A stretch of DNA of 7,445 nucleotides from Paracoccus sp. (in: a-proteobacteria). GTDB taxonomy: Bacteria; Pseudomonadota; Alphaproteobacteria; Rhodobacterales; Rhodobacteraceae. The stretch is from NCBI GenBank assembly GCA_018056045.1, contig JAGPGI010000123.1:1-7445 (forward strand), read 5' to 3'. The notes beneath the pieces were generated by a model. That model ran no database searches, was not told where the DNA came from, and worked only from the letters and a program-made list of their open reading frames with translations. Made by a program: the position numbers and the translations under genes. The number at the start of each line of letters is the position of its first letter. The stretch's first letter is position 1. Shown here in pieces: positions 1 through 6,880 of the stretch.

Positions 1-1468
1 CATATTTGGGCGCGAACATCCGGCCGTCCGCCATCTTTCCGACATCCTTGGCGCGGTCGATGATGCGCAGATGCCCGGTCGCCTCTTCAAAGAAACCGGC
101 ATCGCCCGTCGCCACCCAGCCCTGCGCATCCTTGGTCGAGGCGGTGCTGTCGGGATTGCGGAAATATTCGACGAACGTGCCGGGGCTGCGGTAGAACACC
201 TCGCCATTTTCGGCGATCCTGACCTCGACCCCCGGAGAGGGCACGCCCACCGTGTCCGAGCGCACCTGACCGTCCGGCTGCTGGGTGATAAAGACCGAAG
301 CCTCGGTCTGGCCATAGAGCTGTTTCAGGTTGATGCCCAGACTGCGATAGAAATCAAAGATTTCCGGGCCGATGGCCTCGCCCGCCGTATAGCCGACGCG
401 GATGCGCGAATAGCCAAGGGTGTTTTTCAGCGGGCCATAGATCAGCAGATCGCCCACGGCATAGCGCATACGGTTCACCAGCCCGACCGGCTTGCCCTCA
501 AGGATCTGCGGGCCGATGCGGTGCGCCAGATCCATGTAATGGCGAAACAGCCAGCGCTTGATGGCGCCGGCATCCTCCATGCGGATCATGACATTCGTGA
601 GCTGGCCTTCAAAGACGCGGGGCGGGGCAAAGAAATAGGTGGGGCCGATCTCGCGCAGGTCGGTCATCATGGTCTGCGCGCCCTCGGGGCAGTTCACGGT
701 GAAGCCGGCCCAATAGGCTTGGCCCACCGAAAAGATGAAGTCGCCGACCCAGGCCATGGGCAGATAGGCCAGCACTTCCTCGCGCTGCTGCAGCTTGTCG
801 AAACCGGCGGTGTTGCGGGCGGTCTCGATGATGTTGCGGTTCGAGAGCACCACGCCCTTGGGCTTGCCGGTGGTGCCGCTGGTATACAGCATCACGCAGG
901 TATCGTCGTAACGCAGCGCGGCGGTCAGGGCGTCCAGCTCGGCGCCAAGACGCGGTTCGGCGGCGCGACCCTCGGCCTGGACATGGGCCAGGGCGTTCAT
1001 GCGGGTGTGGTCGTATTTCCGCATCCCGCGCTTGTCGGTATAGATGATGTGCTCGATGGCCGGGGCACGGTCGCCCACCTCCAGCACCTTGTCGACCTGT
1101 TCCTGATCGCCGCAGACGACGAAACGCGCGCCGCAGTTTTCCAGCACATAGGCCATCTCGTCGGCCACGGCGTCCTGATAAAGCGGCACCGGAACCGCGC
1201 CGCACATCTGGGCGGCGACCATGGACCAGTAATGCGCCGGGCGGTTGCGGCCAATGATGGCGATATGGTCGCCCGGCCGCAGCCCCAGCACCAGAAACCC
1301 CAGCGCCAGATCGCGGATCTGCCGCGCGGCGTCAACCCAGGTCCAGCTTTGCCAGATGCCGAATTCCTTTTCGCGATATGCGGGCATATTGCCGAAGCGA
1401 TCGGCATTACGCGCCAGAAGCGCCGGAATCGACTGCAATCCGGCCTCGGCCGCCTGCGGGTTCTGCAT
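1..1468 (-). CDS. Long-chain-type acyl-CoA synthetase (AMP-forming), 3' end cut off by window edge
   Basis: This enzyme should activate a carboxylic acid, probably a fatty acid, to its acyl-CoA via an acyl-adenylate in the cytoplasm. The frame runs from ATG at 1468 to the window edge without a stop, giving 489 residues; relatives are about 600-660, so part of the C-terminal domain is missing. The ATP/AMP-binding signature YTSGTTGKPKG is at residues 195-205, LYGQTE at 384-389, a WVATGD adenylate-binding segment ends at Asp456, and the hinge motif DRAKD is at 471-475. The sequence after the hinge (VGKMADGRMFAPKY) lacks the usual GGxN element and resembles a long-chain synthetase subgroup that I associate, from memory, with branched-chain amino-acid-type ABC operons in alphaproteobacteria. 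The start is fixed by a strong ribosome binding site. It is divergent from the kinase gene. Family assignment is secure; the substrate is inferred only. Confidence 0.93.
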   Translation of the reverse strand, partial: MQNPQAAEAGLQSIPALLARNADRFGNMPAYREKEFGIWQSWTWVDAARQIRDLALGFLVLGLRPGDHIAIIGRNRPAHYWSMVAAQMCGAVPVPLYQDAVADEMAYVLENCGARFVVCGDQEQVDKVLEVGDRAPAIEHIIYTDKRGMRKYDHTRMNALAHVQAEGRAAEPRLGAELDALTAALRYDDTCVMLYTSGTTGKPKGVVLSNRNIIETARNTAGFDKLQQREEVLAYLPMAWVGDFIFSVGQAYWAGFTVNCPEGAQTMMTDLREIGPTYFFAPPRVFEGQLTNVMIRMEDAGAIKRWLFRHYMDLAHRIGPQILEGKPVGLVNRMRYAVGDLLIYGPLKNTLGYSRIRVGYTAGEAIGPEIFDFYRSLGINLKQLYGQTEASVFITQQPDGQVRSDTVGVPSPGVEVRIAENGEVFYRSPGTFVEYFRNPDSTASTKDAQGWVATGDAGFFEEATGHLRIIDRAKDVGKMADGRMFAPKY

Positions 1469-1469
1469 G

Positions 1470-1477
1470 TCACCTCC
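1470..1477 (-). promoter_or_regulatory. Ribosome binding site of the acyl-CoA synthetase
   Basis: Read on the minus strand this is GGAGGTGA, an eight-base match to the anti-Shine-Dalgarno sequence of 16S rRNA. The GGAGG core lies 4 nt before the ATG at 1468. It supports that ATG as the true start and suggests efficient translation. Confidence 0.8.
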
Positions 1478-1498
1478 CCTGGCCGGCGGGCTCCTCTT

Positions 1499-1512
1499 CC
1501 CTTCGGCAAGGG
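1499..1512. other. Small hairpin in the divergent region
   Basis: CCCTT (1499-1503) and AAGGG (1508-1512) form a perfect 5-bp stem around a CGGC loop. It could fold in the 5' leader of the acyl-CoA synthetase mRNA, about 30 nt before the start codon. There is no T-run on either side, so it is not a terminator. A stem this short can arise by chance. Confidence 0.25.
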
Positions 1513-1588
1513 CAGATTAGCGCGGCAATCCTTGCGCCAGTTTTTCCCGAATCCTACGAATTGTTACAACCGCGAGGCAATGTTAATC

Positions 1589-3454
1589 ATGACCATGGCT
1601 GACGACCGGCACACCGCATTGACCCGCTCCGGGCTGAACCTGATTCAGCAGGCGATCTCGATTTTCGATGCGGATCTGCGACTGGCGGTGGTCAATCGGC
1701 CCTATCAGGCGATGTTCGACCTGCCGGACGAACTGACCCGTCCCGGCGCCACATTCGAGGACACGATCCGCTATCTGGTCCGGCGCGGCGAATACGGCCC
1801 GCAGGACGACCCCGAGGCCGCCGTGCGCGAGCGCGTCGAACAGGCCCGCACCTTTCAGCCCCATTACATGGAGCGCAAACGTCCCGATGGCCGCTGGATT
1901 TCCGTCGAGGGGGCGCCGCTGTCGCAAGGCGGCTGGGTCGCGGTCTATACCGACATCACCCAGATCAAACGTCAGGAACAGCTTCTGCGCGCCCGCTCGG
2001 AAGAGCTTTCCGAACTGGCGCTGGACCATGCCGAACGGCTGGCCGCCGCCAACCGCGCGCTGGCCGCGACCAACGCCGCGCTGGAAGAGGCCAAGCGCGT
2101 GCTGACCGAATCCGAGGCCCGCATCCGTCAGGTCACCGCCATGGTCCCCGCACATATCGCACATATGGACCGCGACTATCGCTATACGTTTTCCAACAAC
2201 CAGCTTTTCGCGGTGTTTCCGGGTGCCGCCTCCCGGATCGTCGGCCGCAGCGGCGACGAGGTGCTGGGCACCGAGACCTTTGACCGCATCCGCCCCTATA
2301 TGAACCGCGCCATCGCCGGCCAGCCGCAGGTGTTCGAGATCACGCATCCGCCCTCGGGCCGGCGCATCCGCGTCGCGCTGACCCCCGATCAGGCCGGGCA
2401 CGGCGCCTATATCCTGTCCACGGACGTCACCGCCGAGGTGCAATCGCGCGAGGCCCTGACCCATGCCGCCAAGCGCGCGGTGGCGGCGCAGGTCACTTCC
2501 GGCATGGCGCATGATTTCGGCAATCTGCTGACCATCATCCTTGGCCTGCAGGGGCGGCTGGCGCGCGCGGGCCTTGCGCCCGATCAGGCCGAGGACGTGC
2601 AGGCGACGCTGGCCGCCGCCCGGCGCGGGGCAACGCTGCTGGACGGAATCGCGGCGCTGACCGGCCGGCGCGAATATCACCCCCAGCCGGTCGATCTGGG
2701 CGCGGCTCTGGATGAGCTGGCGGCCATGACCCAGCCAACGCTGGGCATGGATATCCGGCTGGCCACCCGCGCCGAGGGACTGCCGGGCCGGATCATGCTG
2801 GATCCCGGCGCCTTGCAGGACGCGCTGCTGAACCTGATTCTGAACGCGCGCGATGCCATGCAGGGCGCGGGCCGCATCACCATCGAGGCCCGCCCCGCCG
2901 GGCGCTGGCTGGAAATCGCGGTCAGCGATACCGGCCCCGGCTTTTCGCCCGAGGCCCTGACCCGCGCGACCGAGCCGTTTTATTCCACCAAGGGCAGTCA
3001 GGGCACTGGGCTGGGCCTCTCGATGGCCTATGACCAGATCAAGCTGGTCGGCGGCACCCTGCGGCTGTCGAATACCGGGCATGGCGCGCAGGTCACCATC
3101 CGCCTGCCGCTGCATGCCGCGCGCCCGCATCTGGTCCTGCTGGCCGAGGATGACGACACCATCCGCACCCATATCCGCGAGATGCTGACCGCGCAGGGCC
3201 ATTCGGTGATCGAGGCGGCCTCCGTGGCCGAGGCGCGCGGCCTGACCGACCTGCCCGGCCTGACGCTGATCCTGTCGGACCTGCAACTGGGCGACGGATC
3301 GGGCACGGAATTGCTGGGGCTGGGCCTGCCCGGCATCCTGATGACGGCGCTGCCGCCGGGCGATGCGCGCAGGTCGGGGCTTGACTGTCCGGTCCTGACC
3401 AAGCCCTTTGACGACATCGAACTGGCTGCGGCCATGGCAAGGACCGATGACTGA
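1589..3454 (+). CDS. Soluble hybrid sensor histidine kinase with two PAS domains and a C-terminal receiver
   Basis: A 621-residue cytoplasmic sensor kinase expected to autophosphorylate and pass phosphate to a response regulator. Domains: PAS (PAS_7-like, about 14-122), coiled-coil signalling helix (about 126-180), second PAS (about 176-282), dimerisation/phosphoacceptor helix with H308 in HDFGNLLT, then ATPase with N-box N419 (NLILNARDA), G1 box DTGPG (447-451), F-box EPFYSTK and G2 box GTGLGLS (472-478). The receiver (514-621) has acidic residues at 520-522, D564, T586 and K605. No signal peptide or membrane segment is visible, so it probably senses an internal cue. Start: in-frame ATGs lie at 1580, 1589 and 1595. 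GAGG at 1574-1577 is too close to 1580, and starting there would add a rare TTA codon, so I chose 1589. The frame stays open far upstream, but that is antisense to the synthetase gene. Its end overlaps the regulator gene by 8 bp, suggesting translational coupling. The signal sensed is unknown. Confidence 0.9.
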   Translation: MTMADDRHTALTRSGLNLIQQAISIFDADLRLAVVNRPYQAMFDLPDELTRPGATFEDTIRYLVRRGEYGPQDDPEAAVRERVEQARTFQPHYMERKRPDGRWISVEGAPLSQGGWVAVYTDITQIKRQEQLLRARSEELSELALDHAERLAAANRALAATNAALEEAKRVLTESEARIRQVTAMVPAHIAHMDRDYRYTFSNNQLFAVFPGAASRIVGRSGDEVLGTETFDRIRPYMNRAIAGQPQVFEITHPPSGRRIRVALTPDQAGHGAYILSTDVTAEVQSREALTHAAKRAVAAQVTSGMAHDFGNLLTIILGLQGRLARAGLAPDQAEDVQATLAAARRGATLLDGIAALTGRREYHPQPVDLGAALDELAAMTQPTLGMDIRLATRAEGLPGRIMLDPGALQDALLNLILNARDAMQGAGRITIEARPAGRWLEIAVSDTGPGFSPEALTRATEPFYSTKGSQGTGLGLSMAYDQIKLVGGTLRLSNTGHGAQVTIRLPLHAARPHLVLLAEDDDTIRTHIREMLTAQGHSVIEAASVAEARGLTDLPGLTLILSDLQLGDGSGTELLGLGLPGILMTALPPGDARRSGLDCPVLTKPFDDIELAAAMARTDD

Positions 3455-4148
3455 CGCGCCCCTGATCGCCATTCTGGATGACGAGCCGGAAATCCGCCGG
3501 CTGCTTTCCGCCGCGCTGGAGGAGGCCGGCTTTCGCACCGCCGCATTCGCCCGCGCCACCGAATTCGAGGCGGCGCTGCGCCGCATCCAGCCCGATGCCT
3601 GCCTGATCGACCTCGGTCTGCCCGACCGCGACGGTCTGGCGCTGGTTCACCGGCTGGCGCGCGAATCCGGGGCGGCGATCATCATCATCTCGGGCCGGGC
3701 GCAGGTGCAGGACCGGGTCACCGGGCTTGAGCTGGGCGCCGACGACTATATCATCAAGCCCTTTGAACCGGCCGAGGTCGTGGCCCGCATCCGCGCCCGG
3801 CTGCGCAAGCCCCAACGCGACAGCGAAGCCGGCCGCCAGCGCGTGCGCTTCGCCGGCTGGTCCGCCGATTTCGACCGCTATTCGCTGACCTCGCCCGAGG
3901 GGATGGAAACCCCGATCAGCCATGCCGAGGCCGAGGTCCTGCGCATGTTTCTGGACCATCCCCGCCGCCTGATCTCGCGCGCGCAGATGCTTGAGACATT
4001 GGGCGGCACGGCCGGCGAAAGCTTTGACCGGGCCATGGATGTGCGCATCTCGAGGTTGCGGACCAAGCTTGGCGAAGACCCGAAAAATCCCAGACTTATC
4101 AAGACGATATATGGCGCCGGATATATCTTTCTGGCCGAGGTTTCATAG
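3447..4148 (+). CDS. OmpR/PhoB-family DNA-binding response regulator
   Basis: A 233-residue response regulator, the likely partner of the overlapping kinase. The N-terminal receiver (about 5-120) has the acidic pair D11/D12, phosphoacceptor D55 (CLIDLGLP), S82 in the usual Thr/Ser position and K104 (IIKPF). The C-terminal winged helix (about 131-231) ends in the family-typical pattern RLRTKLGEDP then LIKTIYGAGYIF, identifying the OmpR class that usually binds direct repeats. The ATG at 3447 is preceded by AAGGA (3439-3443). An in-frame start at 3408 would only add 13 residues read from kinase coding sequence, so I reject it. The importer genes begin 73 bp downstream on the same strand, making them the most likely target or co-transcribed partners; this is inference from position. 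Confidence 0.93.
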   Translation: MTDAPLIAILDDEPEIRRLLSAALEEAGFRTAAFARATEFEAALRRIQPDACLIDLGLPDRDGLALVHRLARESGAAIIIISGRAQVQDRVTGLELGADDYIIKPFEPAEVVARIRARLRKPQRDSEAGRQRVRFAGWSADFDRYSLTSPEGMETPISHAEAEVLRMFLDHPRRLISRAQMLETLGGTAGESFDRAMDVRISRLRTKLGEDPKNPRLIKTIYGAGYIFLAEVS

Positions 4149-4221
4149 CCCGGCAGCCTAAGGGCTTGCAGCGAAAGTCTTGGTAGGTATCCTTCCCCGG
4201 ATTGTGCACAAGGGGGAATGC
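4149..4221. promoter_or_regulatory. 73-bp gap between regulator and importer genes, possible operator/promoter
   Basis: This is the only sizeable gap in the rightward cluster, long enough for a promoter or regulator site. It contains the interrupted palindrome ATCC-TTCCCC-GGAT (4189-4202) and a weak 5-bp stem, AGCCC (4147-4151) with GGGCT (4162-4166). No T-run follows the stem, so I do not call a terminator; read-through from the regulator gene is plausible. I cannot identify a convincing -35/-10 pair. Confidence 0.3.
4211..4216 (+). promoter_or_regulatory. Ribosome binding site that sets a GTG start for the ABC ATPase
   Basis: AGGGGG lies 5 nt before GTG at 4222. Longer in-frame options, TTG at 4180 and GTG at 4204, have no comparable site and would add residues unlike an ABC ATPase N-terminus. 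ATG at 4218 is in another frame and gives a spurious reading. This site therefore decides the start. Confidence 0.7.
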
Positions 4222-5028
4222 GTGGATCCGGCCGTGCATCTGCGATCTGTCGACATCAGTTTTGCCGTGCCGGGAAAGGCACCTTTCCGCGCCGTCTCCG
4301 GCGCCGAACTGGCGGTGGGACCGGGCGAATTCGTCTCGATCGTCGGCCCGACCGGCTGCGGCAAGTCCACGCTGCTGAACGCCGCTGCCGGCCTGCTGAA
4401 ACCCAGCGCCGGCGATGTCCGCATCGAAGGCGCGGCGCTGGAGGGGCTGAATGCCCGCGCCGGCTACCTGTTCCAGTCCGATGCGCTGATGCCGTGGAAA
4501 ACCGCCGGCGACAATGTCGCCATCGGGCTTGAGGTCGCGGGCATCCCCCGGCGCGAGGCGCTGGCCCGCGCCCATGACTGGCTGGTCCGCGTCGGCCTGC
4601 GCGGCTTTGCCGACCGCTATCCGCATATGCTGTCGGGCGGCCAGCGCAAGCGCGTGGCGCTGGCGCAGGTGCTGATCCGCGACCCCGACATCCTGCTGAT
4701 GGACGAACCCTTCGGCCCGCTGGATGCCCAGACCCGGCTGATCATGCATGAATTGCTGCTGCGGCTGTGGTCGCAGGACCGCAAGGCGGTGCTGTTCGTG
4801 ACCCATGACCTCGAAGAGGCGATCGCGCTTTCCGACCGCGTGGTCATCATGTCCACCGGCCCCGATTCCCGCATCATCGGCGATTTCCCGATCCCGCTCG
4901 AGCGCCCGCGCGACATCGCCGAAATCAGGCTGACGCCGGAATTCCAGAGGCTGCATCGCGATATCTGGCAATTGCTCAAGGAACAGGTGATGCGGACCTA
5001 TGGCCTCCAGCCCGAGGGTGAGGCATGA
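4222..5028 (+). CDS. ABC transporter ATPase subunit, NitT/TauT (nitrate/sulfonate/taurine-like) family
   Basis: A 268-residue cytoplasmic ATPase that powers the import complex made with the next two genes. Walker A GPTGCGKST is at 42-50, the Q-loop glutamine at Q85, signature LSGGQRKR at 137-144, Walker B ILLMDEP at 157-163 with catalytic E162, a D-loop (PLDAQ) follows, and the switch histidine is H195 in THDLEEA. All catalytic residues are present and the length fits the SsuB/TauB/NrtD group. PWKT just after the Q-loop and FGPLDAQTR after Walker B are typical of this group. GTG at 4222 is chosen because of the ribosome binding site at 4211-4216. The stop overlaps the permease start in ATGA, implying coupled translation. 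The family is clear; the transported substrate is not. Confidence 0.94.
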   Translation: MDPAVHLRSVDISFAVPGKAPFRAVSGAELAVGPGEFVSIVGPTGCGKSTLLNAAAGLLKPSAGDVRIEGAALEGLNARAGYLFQSDALMPWKTAGDNVAIGLEVAGIPRREALARAHDWLVRVGLRGFADRYPHMLSGGQRKRVALAQVLIRDPDILLMDEPFGPLDAQTRLIMHELLLRLWSQDRKAVLFVTHDLEEAIALSDRVVIMSTGPDSRIIGDFPIPLERPRDIAEIRLTPEFQRLHRDIWQLLKEQVMRTYGLQPEGEA

Positions 5029-5810
5029 ACCGGACCCTGCTGTTGAGCCTGCAGATCGGTGTCGCCGTCGCCATGATCGCGGTCTGGCATGTCCTGACCA
5101 CCACGACGCTGATCGGCGACCCGGACAAGCTGCAGTTCTTCTTTTCGACCCCCGCCGACGTCGCGCGCCAGATCTGGGCATGGTTCGCCAATGGCTCGAT
5201 CTGGTATCACCTGTGGATCACGCTGAGCGAGGCGATCCTGGCCTTTGTCATCGGCGCCGTCGCGGCCATCCTGCTGGGCTTCTGGTTCGCGCGCCAGCCG
5301 CGTCTGGCCGCCGTCTTCGACCCCTATATCAAGGCCGCGAACGCCCTGCCCCGCGTGGTTCTGGCGCCGATCTTCACGCTGTGGTTCGGCCTTGGCATCT
5401 GGTCCAAGGTGGCGCTGGGATTCACGCTGGTCTTCTTCATCGTCTTCTTCAACGTCTATCAGGGCGTCAAGGAGGTGAACCGCACGGTGCTGGAAAACGC
5501 CCGCATGCTGGGCATGTCCGAACGCCAGCTTTTGCGCCATGTCTACCTGCCCTCGGCGCTGAGCTGGGTGTTTTCCTCGCTGCACACCTCGATCGGCTTT
5601 GCGGTCGTGGGCGCGGTGGTGGGCGAATATCTGGGCTCGGCCGCCGGGCTTGGTTATCTGATCGCGCAGGCCGAGGGCATGTTCGACATCGCCGGCGTCT
5701 TTGCCGGCATGTTCGTGCTGTCGGCCTTCGTGCTGGTCATCGACGGGCTGGTCACGCTGACCGAGCGCCGGCTGCTGCGCTGGCAACCCGCATCCAGCCG
5801 TCAGCAATGA
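5025..5810 (+). CDS. ABC transporter permease subunit, NitT/TauT family
   Basis: A 261-residue inner-membrane permease that should form a homodimeric channel with the ATPase. Hydrophobic segments lie at about 5-23, 66-88, 106-124, 128-147, 182-201 and 224-245, matching the six-helix TauC/SsuC-type fold. The cytoplasmic EAA loop that contacts the ATPase runs from E157 (ENARMLGMSERQ) through G163 to LP at 175-176. The N-terminal third contains STPADVARQI, matching the usual position of the family's PSP-like motif before the helical bundle. The ATG shares 4 bp with the ATPase stop codon. The binding-protein gene starts 22 bp after the stop, so the three genes form one operon. Nothing appears truncated. 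Confidence 0.93.
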   Translation: MNRTLLLSLQIGVAVAMIAVWHVLTTTTLIGDPDKLQFFFSTPADVARQIWAWFANGSIWYHLWITLSEAILAFVIGAVAAILLGFWFARQPRLAAVFDPYIKAANALPRVVLAPIFTLWFGLGIWSKVALGFTLVFFIVFFNVYQGVKEVNRTVLENARMLGMSERQLLRHVYLPSALSWVFSSLHTSIGFAVVGAVVGEYLGSAAGLGYLIAQAEGMFDIAGVFAGMFVLSAFVLVIDGLVTLTERRLLRWQPASSRQQ

Positions 5811-5820
5811 ATATCATCTG

Positions 5821-5830
5821 GGAGGAGAGA
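5821..5830 (+). promoter_or_regulatory. Strong ribosome binding site of the binding-protein gene
   Basis: GGAGGAGAGA precedes the ATG at 5833, with the GGAGG core 7 nt away. It is the best-spaced site in the importer operon, which fits the common need for excess binding protein over the membrane subunits. Confidence 0.75.
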
Positions 5831-5832
5831 CC

Positions 5833-6840
5833 ATGAAAATCCGCAACCTGATGCTGGCCGCCACGCTGTCGCTGGCCGCCCTGCCCGTCGCCGCAGCGGC
5901 AGAATCGGTCAAGATCGCCATCGGCGGCGCCGCCTGCCTGTGCTATCTGCCCACCGTGCTGGCCAAGCAGCTGGGCAATTTCGAAAAACACGGCATCGAG
6001 GCCGAGCTGATCGACTTCAAGGGCGGCTCGCAGGCGCTCAAGGCGGTGGTCGGCGGCAGCGCCGACGTGGTCTCGGGCTATTACGAGCACACGATCAACC
6101 TGGCCGCCAAGAAACAGCAGCTTTCGGCCTTTGTCACCTATGATCAGTTCCCGGGCATCGTCATCGTCGTCGCCCCCGACGAGACCGGCAATATCAGAAC
6201 CATCGCCGATCTGGCCGGCAAGACCGTGGGGGTCAGCGCGCCCGGCTCGGCCACCGATTTCTTCCTGAAATACCTGCTGGGCAAGGCCGGGCAGGCACCC
6301 GATTCCGCCGCCGTCGTCGGTGTCGGGCTGGGCGCCACCGCCGTCGCCGCGATCGAACAGGGCCAGATCGACGCCGTGGTCACGCTGGACCCGGCGGTGA
6401 CTGTGCTGCAAAATCGCCATCCCGAGTTGCGGCTTCTGGCCGATACCCGCAGCGCCCTGGATACCGAGGCGCTGTTCGGCAGCAGCTATCCCGGCGGCGC
6501 GCTTTACACGCTGCAGACCTGGATCGACGAGCATCCCGAGGCGGTGCAGGGCATGGCTGCCGCCATCACCGACACGCTGGACTATATCCACAGCCACACC
6601 CCCGAGGAAATCATGGCCCAGATGCCCGCCGAAATGGTCGGCGCCGACAAGGAGGCCTATCTGGCGGCCCTGACCAACTCGATCCATATGTATTCGGAAA
6701 CCGGGCTGATGGACCCCAAGGGCGCCGAAACCGTGCTGGCGGTGTTCAGCGCCGGCTCGCCCGACGTGGCGGCGGCCAATGTCGATCTGTCCAAGACCTA
6801 TACCAACGCCTTTGTTGAAAAGGCGCGGGCGGGGCAGTAA
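5833..6840 (+). CDS. Periplasmic substrate-binding protein of the NitT/TauT-type importer (NMT1/THI5-like)
   Basis: A 335-residue secreted protein that should capture the ligand in the periplasm and deliver it to the permease. The signal peptide has basic KIR, a hydrophobic core (6-18) and an AAA-ES cleavage region near residues 21-24. There is no lipobox, so it is predicted to be soluble. The mature part shows the family pattern: first strand VKIAIGG, YLPTVLAKQLGNFEKHGIEAEL, then VVGGSADVVSGYYEHT (about 72-87), and a second-lobe segment TIADLAGKTVGVSAPGS (123-139). The only cysteines are C35 and C37, in CLCYLP, where relatives often contact ligand. The ligand is unknown: no tau, ssu, nitrate or thiamine genes are adjacent. 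A terminator follows the stop codon, suggesting that this is the last gene of the operon. Confidence 0.92.
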   Translation: MKIRNLMLAATLSLAALPVAAAAESVKIAIGGAACLCYLPTVLAKQLGNFEKHGIEAELIDFKGGSQALKAVVGGSADVVSGYYEHTINLAAKKQQLSAFVTYDQFPGIVIVVAPDETGNIRTIADLAGKTVGVSAPGSATDFFLKYLLGKAGQAPDSAAVVGVGLGATAVAAIEQGQIDAVVTLDPAVTVLQNRHPELRLLADTRSALDTEALFGSSYPGGALYTLQTWIDEHPEAVQGMAAAITDTLDYIHSHTPEEIMAQMPAEMVGADKEAYLAALTNSIHMYSETGLMDPKGAETVLAVFSAGSPDVAAANVDLSKTYTNAFVEKARAGQ

Positions 6841-6856
6841 CGAAAAAACACGCATC

Positions 6857-6880
6857 GCCGGGCGCCCCCGCCCGGCTTTT
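6857..6880 (+). terminator. Intrinsic terminator after the importer operon
   Basis: GCCGGGC (6857-6863) and GCCCGGC (6870-6876) form a perfect 7-bp GC stem with a 6-nt loop, followed directly by TTTT (6877-6880). It begins 16 nt after the binding-protein stop and ends 14 nt before the aroQ start. The short T-run may make it partial rather than absolute. Confidence 0.75.

Larger units (their letters stand above)
1469..1588. promoter_or_regulatory. Divergent intergenic region between acyl-CoA synthetase and kinase genes
   Basis: These 120 bp separate two divergent genes, so promoters for both should be here or just inside the flanking genes. It is visibly more AT-rich near the kinase side (1527-1588). 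Possible elements are TTGCGC (1532-1537), 17 nt, then TACGAA (1555-1560) as a poor sigma-70-like pair for the kinase; the short palindrome TTGTTACAA (1561-1569); and a direct repeat AATCCT at 1527-1532 and 1550-1555. None matches a regulator site I can name. The promoter location is inferred from gene orientation; the individual elements are weak. Confidence 0.45.

Noticed and set aside
71..1588. The kinase reading frame stays open for about 1.5 kb upstream, allowing an apparent 1127-residue protein.
   Set aside because: That stretch is antisense to the clearly recognisable acyl-CoA synthetase and has no domain-like sequence. GC-rich DNA commonly leaves such frames open. Kinase homology begins just after 1589.
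1583..3586. A 667-residue open frame on the minus strand opposite the kinase gene.
   Set aside because: It is rich in Gln, Arg, Gly and Ala with no recognisable domain, and mirrors the codon bias of the real plus-strand gene; a shadow frame.
4147..4166. Weak stem AGCCC/GGGCT after the regulator gene as a terminator.
   Set aside because: The stem is only 5 bp with a 10-nt loop and no following T-run.
4149..4221. A thiamine-type riboswitch before the importer, considered because the binding protein is NMT1/THI5-like.
   Set aside because: The gap is too short and lacks a recognisable thi-box pattern; no thiamine genes are adjacent.
5000..5836. A plus-strand open frame of 278 residues overlapping the permease gene.
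   Set aside because: It is arginine- and alanine-rich without hydrophobic segments or motifs, while the overlapping frame is a clear six-helix permease with an EAA loop.
5807..5836. A nine-codon frame (ATG to TGA) bridging the permease stop and the binding-protein start.
   Set aside because: It has no ribosome binding site of its own and its length is expected by chance; the region is better explained by the binding protein's Shine-Dalgarno site.
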